64,000 nt of DNA, taken from contig NC_080680.1 of NCBI RefSeq assembly GCF_030445035.2, forward strand, positions 119,314,228 to 119,378,227, given 5' to 3'. Position numbers and translations under genes: made by a program. The DNA comes from Dasypus novemcinctus. Lineage: Eukaryota > Chordata > Mammalia > Cingulata > Dasypodidae. Below are positions 57,151 through 64,000 of this stretch, in pieces. Numbering within the stretch: the stretch's first letter is position 1; every line of letters starts with the position of its first letter. The notes beneath the pieces are model-generated. The model had not been told where the DNA came from. It was given only the letters and a program-made list of their open reading frames with translations, and made no database searches.

Positions 57151-58200
57151 TAGATGCTAAAATCCTCAACAAAATCTTGCTAATTGTATTCAACAACACA
57201 TCAAATGAATTATACACCATGACCAAGTGGGTTTTACCCCTGGTATGCAAGGATGGTTCAACATAAGGAAATCAATCAATGTAATATATCACATAAACAG
57301 ATTAGAAGAAAATAATCACATAATCATATCTATAGACACAGAAAAAACATTTGACCAAATACAGCACCTTTTCCTGACAAAAAACACTGCAAAAGATCAG
57401 AATACAAGGAAACTTTCTGACCATGATCAAGGGTATATATGAAAAACCCAGTCAACATCATTTACAATGGTGAAATCCTAAAATCCTTCCCTTTAAGATC
57501 AGGAATGAGACTAGGGTGACCACTATCTCCACTTCTATTTAACACTGTGTTAGATGTACTTGCTTGAGTACTGAGGCAAGAAACAGATATAAAAGGCATC
57601 CAAATTGGAAAGGAAGAAGTAAAAATTTCACCATTTGCAGATGACATGATCCTGTATATAGAAAGCCCGAGAAATCTACAACAAAGCTCCTAGAACTTAT
57701 AAATGAGTTCAGTAAAGTTGCAGGTTATAAGATCAGTGCACAAAAATCAGTAGCATTTCTGTACACCAATAATGAGCAATCCAAGGAGGAAATCAAGAAA
57801 CAAATACCATTTACAATAGTAAATAAAAAACACAAATACCTAGGAATAAATTTAACTAAAGATGTAAAAGACTTATAAAAGAACACTATACAACACTGTT
57901 AAAGGAAGTCAAAGAACACTTAAATAAATGAAAGAATATTCCTTATTCATGGATAGGAAGACTAAATATCATTAAGATGTCTATCCTACCCAAACTGATC
58001 TACAGATTTAATGCAATCCCAATAAAATTTTTTACTAAACTGGGAAAACTAACTATGAAATTTATTTGGAAGGAAAAGAAGCCCCAAATAACCAAAGACA
58101 TATTGAAAAAGAAAAATGAAATAGAAGGAATCACACTACCTGCCTTTAAAACAAAGTTATAGTGGTCAAAATGGCATGGTATTGGCACAAAGATAGACAC
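57151..58200 (+). pseudogene. L1-D inverted ORF2 segment (reverse-transcriptase region)
   Basis: Plus-strand ORF2 sequence with [17 protein letters not shown] (57227), the FADD-type segment near 57633 ('TTTGCAGATGACATGATCC') and [16 protein letters not shown] (57980). Several frameshifts. Orientation is opposite to the rest of L1-D. Confidence 0.9.
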
Positions 58201-58419
58201 ACTCATCAATACTTTTTTTAACCTTATATCGACCCATTTCATTCCTTCATTCATTCAACAGATATTTGTAAGTTCCTATAAGAAGCTAGGTATTTTGTGA
58301 GTAGGAATTATATAGAAAAGAGGTAAGCAGGCCAAATATAATTTATTGCTTGTTTTTGTATGACCTGAGAATTTAAATTGATATTCATATTTTAAAGGGT
58401 TAAAAAATAAAAGGAAGCA

Positions 58420-58644
58420 TAATTTTTCATGACTGTTGAAAACTGTAAGAAACTCAAATTTCAGTATCTGTGTTAAAGTTTTATTGGAACTTTATTTATT
58501 ACACTCATTTATTTATGTATTGTCTATGATTATTTTTGTGCTAACATGTCAGAGTTTGTAGCTGCAACGAAGACTATGTGACCTCAAAGCTTAAAATGTT
58601 TACTAATTGTTCCTTTACAGAAAATGTTTGCCAACCCCTGCTGG
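58420..58644 (+). mobile_element. hAT (Charlie-group) non-autonomous DNA transposon, 3' part
   Basis: 'AAAGTTTTATTGGAAC', 'TATTGTCTATGATTATTTTTG', 'CAGAGTTTGTAG' and the end 'GTTTGCCAACCCCTG' follow the order of a widespread ancient mammalian hAT MITE whose terminus reads TTTGCCGACCCCTG. The 5' end is not recognisable. An ancient repeat motif lies just upstream (58240-58310). Confidence 0.65.
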
Positions 58645-60032
58645 AGATGAATCAGATGCAGGCTTTAACTGGAAGTAACCTCAAGAAGGAGATGACTAAA
58701 ATATATTCAAGACAAAGTAATATAAAGGGTACAATAAAAAGCCAATGGCATTATCACTGTGTCCAGGAATGCAGTGGAGTTATGAATGGAGACTACCTAG
58801 TACCACATCAAATGAGAGTATTCCCCTGAAGAAGACACTTCCTAAATACTGAGAAAAAACTTCACCATGCAAAATAATTTTGTGACAGACATTTCAATCA
58901 GCAGGGGATATTATGGACCAAGGAGGTGTTATATCAGAATTAGTAAGTTTTATAAACAAACAACCAAAGAGGACATGACAGAAAGCACGGCAGAAACGTG
59001 ATGATAAATTTGAGAAGCGATATGGCAAAAAGTATTTTACATCCTTGAGTGGGCTTCAATTTCATCTATTTTTACCATAGGATCTGAAGAACTCAAATTA
59101 CGTGACCAGGCTTACAGGTTAGAAAATTAGTCTGATGAATGGAGAGATCTGAGGGATGAATTTGAAAACAGGTAGAAGTGCTTGAATAGTTAATAGGAGG
59201 TGAGAAAGTGATTATGGCAGTGTTCTGAAAAATATTCTGTGAGATAATTAGATGAGATATGGGGGAATATCTCATCTAATTAGATGCATGTTAGGGAGAG
59301 GATTTTTATGATAGAAATGATTTGAGCATGCTTAAAGTTATACATGAGAAAGTAGAGTGGGAGCCATTCACTCTGAGGAATGATGGGGTAGTGAGAGAAG
59401 GCACTGTACTCTAAATACATTAGGACAAAGTTGAACCAAAGGTGTGTGATGCATAACAACCTCAAATATTATGAAGCACACCAGGCACTCACACTTGGAT
59501 GAAGGAGGTGATGAAAACTTTATAGCAGGTATTCTCGCAGATGAGGTTGATCTCTCATGATGGATGAAACGTATTTTTTACTAATAAGCTGGATTGTCTT
59601 GTAAGAAGAAAGTGGATCAGTAGTGGATTTGAGGACAGTGAGAAGAGTGAGTGTTGGATACATTCAAGGGAATGTGGCACTGGATGCTACTCTTAAGGAA
59701 AAACCGATATTAGCATCTTGAGCGAAAATCAGGGGAAGACACATTACAACAATATCATGTGTAAAAGCAAAGGAGTAATATACCTTTAAAAAGCTAAAAA
59801 TTTTGGCATATGCCTTTTTCAGGCAAAATAGCAGGATTGCCATGGTTTGTGATTTCAATATATAGTCTTTAAATCCACATTCTTTCTGAACTAGGAGCCA
59901 TGTTGCTGGATGGGGGGCAACACTTTTTTTTTTTTTTTTTTTTGGTGTTTTTGTTTTCGATTGGGGAATGGCATGGGGAGAGAATAGGTTGGAAATATGG
60001 ATTCGAATCATGTTACAAAATGCCTGTATTAG
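58645..60032. other. No gene recognised
   Basis: AT-rich DNA with a 19-bp thymine run ending near 59943. An inverted TATCTCATCTAATTA pair around 59238-59283 could form a short hairpin. No gene or young repeat seen. Confidence 0.45.
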
Positions 60033-60434
60033 GGAAGCAGACTTGGCCCAATGGATAGAGTGTACATAGAGTCCACAGTTCATACCCCCGGGCCTCCTTG
60101 ACCCATGTGGAGCTGGACCATGTGCAGTGCTGATGGTGCACAAGGAGTGCCCTGCCATGCAGGGGTGTCCCCCACATGGGGGAGCCCCACGCGCAAGGAG
60201 TGAGTTCCATAAGGAGAGCCACCCAGTGCAAAAGAAAGTGCAGCCTGCCCAAGAATGGGCACACATACAGAGAGCTGACACAAAAAGATGACTCAACAAA
60301 AAAAGAAACACAGATTCCTGATGCCACTGATAAGGATAGAAGTGGTCACAGAAGAACACACAGCAAATGGACACAGAGAGTAGACAACTGGCTGGGGGGG
60401 GGGGGTACAAATAAATAAAAAATAAATCTTTTAA
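60033..60434 (+). repeat. DAS-III-type SINE, plus strand
   Basis: The tRNA-like head has a good A box (TGGCCCAATGG, about 60051) and a B box (AGTTCATACCC, about 60076). A long body and an AAATAAAT-rich tail follow. The duplication AAAATGCCTRTATTAG is at 60017-60032 and 60435-60450 with one change. Confidence 0.93.
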
Positions 60435-61445
60435 AAAATGCCTATATTAGAGTGCAGGTTTGAATTTTCTTTTGAGGACAATGAGAACTCACTGAAGGAA
60501 TTTAAGAAGGGACTTAACTTGATGAAACTTGAGATTCAGAAAATTCACTCAATACAACGTTGTGGGTGACATATGCCTGAAGACAGAGACTAAAGGCATG
60601 GAGCCCTCTAGTCTCCAGTAGGAGTAGATGACAGCATCATATGTGAGTTCAGAAAGAAATCATTTAAAGTAGAATAGAGAAGAGTGGCAGAATGAAGAAA
60701 TGTGCTGTTGTTTCTGCTAACAATTGTTCAATAAGAAAGAATACCAATGTTCAGTATTATAAAATAAAACCATTTTATCATGCTAAAATATACCATGGAT
60801 CAGAAATTCAGAAAAAACATAGTAGGGATGGCTTTTTCATTTCCACAATGTATGGCTAAGGGCTAAAGGCTAAGGACTGGAATAACGTAAGTTAGATCAC
60901 CAGTTCCAACTAAATCTACCACACATGTGAAAGGCAGTGTCTACATAATTTTTCTAAATGAAGTGCTGGGGAATGATCTCAGGACCTTGTACATGGGAAG
61001 CTGGAGCTCAAATCCATGAGCTACACCCACTCTCAGGATAATCTTGAGATGATAGCTCAAATGTAATGCAGTATTTAAGTGGTCTCAATAATTTTGGGCC
61101 TTAATTTCAATTAATTACTAAATGATTTCTAATGGGTACATTATAATCATTCAATAACTGCTTAAACTTTCATTTGGCAGTTGCTGTTTTAGAAATTTCT
61201 TCCTGCACTTATTATTTCAGCATTCTAAAAATCATGCTGTATATAGCTGCATATACCCACAAGCACATTGATTACATCTGTCTTTGAAACATATGAGGCA
61301 AAATATTTGGCTTATTTTTAAAAAATGTATTTTGACCAATTCCTGAATATGCACAGAAACAAAGTATAGAAAGTTAGTGTTTTATATGTATCTGGTTGTG
61401 TGTAATGTCAGAGAGTATAAAATCTGTTTTTACCTGCTTGAGAAT
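60435..61445. other. No gene; a short SINE fragment inside
   Basis: AT-rich sequence without coding signal. The piece at 60958-61037 ('GTGCTGGGGAATGATCTCAGG', 'CATGGGAAGCTGGAGCTCAA') resembles the tRNA-related part of an older DAS-type SINE in minus orientation. The family call is tentative. Confidence 0.4.
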
Positions 61446-61460
61446 AAAACATACGTCCTG

Positions 61461-61808
61461 GGTAGCCATGGTGGCTGCTGGGTTTGGGGAATGGGAGGAA
61501 GAGATGAGATGTGGAGGCATTTTCGGGACGAGGAGATGTCCTGGGTGGTGCTTCACGGACAATTACGGGACATTCTAGATCCCCCCAGGGCCCACTGGAT
61601 GGAACATGGGAGAGTGTGGGCTATGATGTGGACCATTGACTAGGGGTGCAGTGATGCTCAGAGATGTACTTACCAGGTGCAATGGATGTGTCACGATGAT
61701 GGGAGAGAGTGTTGCTGTGGGGGAAGAGGGGGTGGGGGCGGGGGGGGGTTGAACGGGACCTCATATTTTTTGAATGTAATTTTTAAAAAATAAATAAATA
61801 ATTTAAAA
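61461..61808 (+). mobile_element. Young-looking 5'-truncated L1 3' end
   Basis: About 350 bp of L1 3'-terminal sequence ending in an A-rich tail (TTTTTAAAAAATAAATAAAT). It is flanked by AAAACATACGTCCTG (61446-61460) and AAAACATACTTCCTG (61809-61823). It is CpG-rich and includes a G-rich run near 61725-61750. It is clearly diverged from the 3' ends of L1-C/L1-D, so it probably comes from another L1 subfamily. Confidence 0.75.
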
Positions 61809-61973
61809 AAAACATACTTCCTGATTTTGATAGCACTTAACAATTAAAATTATTCTTTCAATGATATAAATGTCTACTAAACAAATTCTTAAATAGAGTA
61901 ATTCAAGCTTTGATGAATAAATTTAACATTATAATACATTTAGGAACACATAGCTTCTTAAATATGTAGGTGT

Positions 61974-62150
61974 GGCAGTTTGATATTATTTATTAATTCC
62001 AAAAAGAGATACTATGTTTGTAAACTACTGTTTGTTAGGCATGATATCCCTTTGGATGTATTAAATTCAGAGGTTTCATTTTTACTTTATTAAATCAAGC
62101 TTAGGGCTTTGATTCCACCATGTCATATAATGACCTGGTGTAAAGAGGGG
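61974..62150 (-). repeat. MaLR-like LTR fragment, minus strand
   Basis: 'GGCAGTTTGATATTATTTAT' and 'AATTCCAAAAAGAGATA' are the reverse complement of the 3' end of the LTRs at 52711 and 55162. The inner part is diverged. Confidence 0.55.
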
Positions 62151-62159
62151 GATGGAATT

Positions 62160-62450
62160 GTACTACACGATTTTGCAAGCATGGATACAGACCACATCAA
62201 ACTTATCAAAATCTATAAAAGTGTCGGTTCAAAATGTAAAGCACAATGTAAATCAGTGATCACGATTAATAGCATTTTTCCAATACTTGTATATCAATTG
62301 TAACAAATGTACCATCCACATGTAAAATGTAATTAATAAGAAAAAGGAGAAAACGTAGTGCATGGTGGGTATAAGGGATTCACCTATATTCTGTACATAA
62401 CTTTTCTGTAACCTAAAGCTGCTTCACACAAAATGAAGAAAATTTGACTC
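62160..62450 (+). repeat. L1 3'-end fragment, plus strand
   Basis: 'ATCAATTGTAACAAATGTACC', 'GGTGGGTATAAGGGATTC' and 'TTTTCTGTAACCTAAAGCTG' follow the order of the terminal L1 3' UTR, as at 22880-23070. About 290 bp, degenerate. Confidence 0.65.
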
Positions 62451-62639
62451 TGGGCAAATAAATGGAAACAAATGTCACTGTACATACAGGACAACAGATC
62501 TTAGAGTGATGATAGAGATAATGTTAAAAATTTTTAAATTTTTAATTGTTTTCATTATTTCAAACTTTCTAAAAGTTTTATTTTATTCATATTTTTAAAC
62601 CATCATTGTTATATCATTTTCCTATTAAGTGTATTCAGT

Positions 62640-64000
62640 TAGTTTGTTGGCTTCAATTTTGAAGACATTTTGGATAACTGAAGGGTTATACCTCTGACAG
62701 TGGAGGATCATTGGTGTGGTGTGTCAGAGAGGGGAGATGCATGGGAGAAGCTTCACCTGGGGCATACCTATAATGAATATGAATGTGTTCAAATGCTCAT
62801 GTGTTCAAATGGTCACAGTGGGCGGAGATCCACACAATAACCAAAGAAATATCAAATTTCCATCCCACGGAGCTCTGCCACATTCTCTAATGGGACAGCA
62901 AGAGCTCCCTGAGTACAGGGACAGACACTAGTGAAGGACAGGCCCTTGATTGTGATGACTGTACTTATGAATCTTTACTCTGAAACTGAAACTTAACATA
63001 GCACTGTAGGTGCCTAAGCATTACCCCCTGAAAGCCTCTTTGTTGCTCAGATGTGGCTCTTTCTAAGCCAAAATTCAGCGTGTAAGTGAATTACCTTCCC
63101 CCCAGTGTGTGACATGACTGCCAGGGATCAGTCTCCCTGGTACCAAGGGATTTCTACTAAGCACCAACAAGCAATGCAACTGGAAAAAGACCTTGACTAA
63201 AAGGGAGAAAGGGTAAAGACAAATGGTTTTATATGGTTAAGAAACTTCAAAGTGAATCAGGAGGTCATTTCATAGGTTACTTTTATGCATATCTCAGCAG
63301 AAACTCATAAACTGCCAAAGTAAATATTACTTCAAATAGTGGAGCTCCTGTGGGTTCTGGAGACATCCAGGCACCATAGGTAGGGCAGACAGCTCAGGAG
63401 ATTGGCACCCTGCCAGTGGGACCTACTTTGGAATTTACACTCCCCAGTGTGATAGAGTTGGACTCAGTTGTGTTTTCCCTACACGTGGCTCCATTGCCCC
63501 TCTATTTGAACCTATAGTTAGTACTAGAATTCTTAGTTGTATGTCCAAGAGACTTAAATCTTTGGGCTGTTCATGTGCCAGTTGTGCCCTGAATCTCAAC
63601 AGAGTTGCAACATATACTCTCCAATATATTGGATTCACCCAAGACAACTAACAAGATGAGTGACAATGACCATCTCAAGTAACATAGAGAGTCTGCAACT
63701 GCAAGCAAGAAACTCTCATCCATCTGCCCCATGGGACCTAAGGTCTCTCTCAATTAGAAGTGGTATGCGGCATCACCATCAAAGAATCTTCAAGATTGGG
63801 GAATGGATAATGGACTAGAGTAGACTTACAGTTGTTCTACTATAGACTTGTGATCCTAGCAAGGAAGAACTTTTATCATGGATGTGGAGGCAGTGGCCAC
63901 TGGAGGTTCTGAGGGGAGGGAAAAGTAATTTGGGGGCATTTTCAGGACTTGGGAATTATCCTGAATGAACTTTCAATAACAGATACAGCCCATTGTATAT
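62640..64000 (+). mobile_element. L1 3' UTR, plus strand, continuing past the window
   Basis: Sense-strand copy of the long L1 3' UTR. For example, 'TTCAATTTTGAAGACATTTT' at about 62653 pairs with the complement of 54903-54930, and 'GGCAGTGGCCACTGGAGG' near 63888 pairs with 22731. The missing terminal 230 bp or so should lie just beyond 64000. It starts inside the UTR, so it is 5'-truncated. Confidence 0.85.

Larger units (their letters stand above)
53365..58200 (-). mobile_element. L1-D: LINE-1 with inverted 5' segment (twin priming)
   Basis: The right-hand part is inverted. 53365-57150 is minus-strand L1 (3' UTR plus ORF2 C-terminus). 57151-58200 is plus-strand ORF2 sequence that belongs upstream of it. 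Using L1-A numbering, the minus block reaches about 1053 and the inverted block covers about 1465-2541, so roughly 0.4 kb is missing at the junction. That pattern is the known signature of twin priming during L1 insertion. A MaLR-like LTR interrupts the 3' UTR at 55162-55378. Confidence 0.9.

Noticed and set aside
60033-60110. tRNA gene suggested by A and B boxes.
   Set aside because: The boxes belong to the tRNA-derived head of a DAS-III SINE with a target duplication; there is no complete cloverleaf.

Overview
The window looks like xenarthran, most likely armadillo (Dasypus), intergenic DNA. The main clue is three copies of a long tRNA-derived SINE of the armadillo DAS-III type (8455-8858, 52311-52683, 60033-60434), plus an older DAS-I/II-like copy near 19.7 kb. 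Mammalian LINE-1 (L1), MaLR-type LTRs, class II endogenous retrovirus (ERV) sequence and a hAT relic fit this. I found no cellular protein-coding gene, tRNA, rRNA or CRISPR array. Every convincing reading frame belongs to a transposable element, and the species call is inference from repeats.

Layout. 1-7305: a minus-strand L1 (L1-A) with both ORFs uninterrupted and a CpG-rich 5' UTR; its 3' end lies outside the window. 7306-14250: an old minus-strand L1 hit in turn by a DAS-III SINE, a MaLR provirus (9296-11518) and a 3'-UTR-only L1 copy flanked by unusually long 84-bp direct repeats. 14690-15140: a still older L1 3' end. 15-19.6 kb: nothing recognisable as a gene. 19.6-23.1 kb: a SINE, an old L1 carrying an unexplained 0.67-kb CpG-rich block, a 275-bp tandem duplication and small L1 3' ends. 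26.0-27.3 kb: a MaLR LTR split by an 813-bp solo class II LTR with a 6-bp target duplication. 29.7-34.2 kb: a TTCC microsatellite, then plus-strand L1-B, which keeps its 5' UTR monomers and an ORF1 relic but has lost almost all of ORF2.

34255-48903: minus-strand L1-C, decayed, with a roughly 2.8-kb 3' UTR. A 7.14-kb betaretrovirus-like provirus (36625-43764, minus) sits inside that UTR. The provirus has paired LTRs, a 6-bp target duplication, a tRNA-Lys-type primer site and a polypurine tract. It keeps the front of gag, RNase H, integrase and a nearly open env, but about 2.36 kb of AT-rich noncoding DNA replaces capsid, nucleocapsid, protease and reverse transcriptase. 48.9-52.1 kb: unannotated DNA with a TC/CA microsatellite. 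52.1-53.3 kb: old L1, SINE and a MaLR-like LTR. 53365-58200: L1-D, a copy with an inverted 5' part, the signature of twin priming. 58.2-64 kb: a hAT relic, SINEs and several plus-strand L1 3' ends, the last running off the window.

The elements do not form a pathway; they record successive insertions. The nesting order is old L1, then MaLR/SINE/L1 insertions, then the class II ERVs. L1-A is probably the youngest autonomous element and could supply the machinery that moves the DAS SINEs (established for L1/SINE pairs in general, inferred here).
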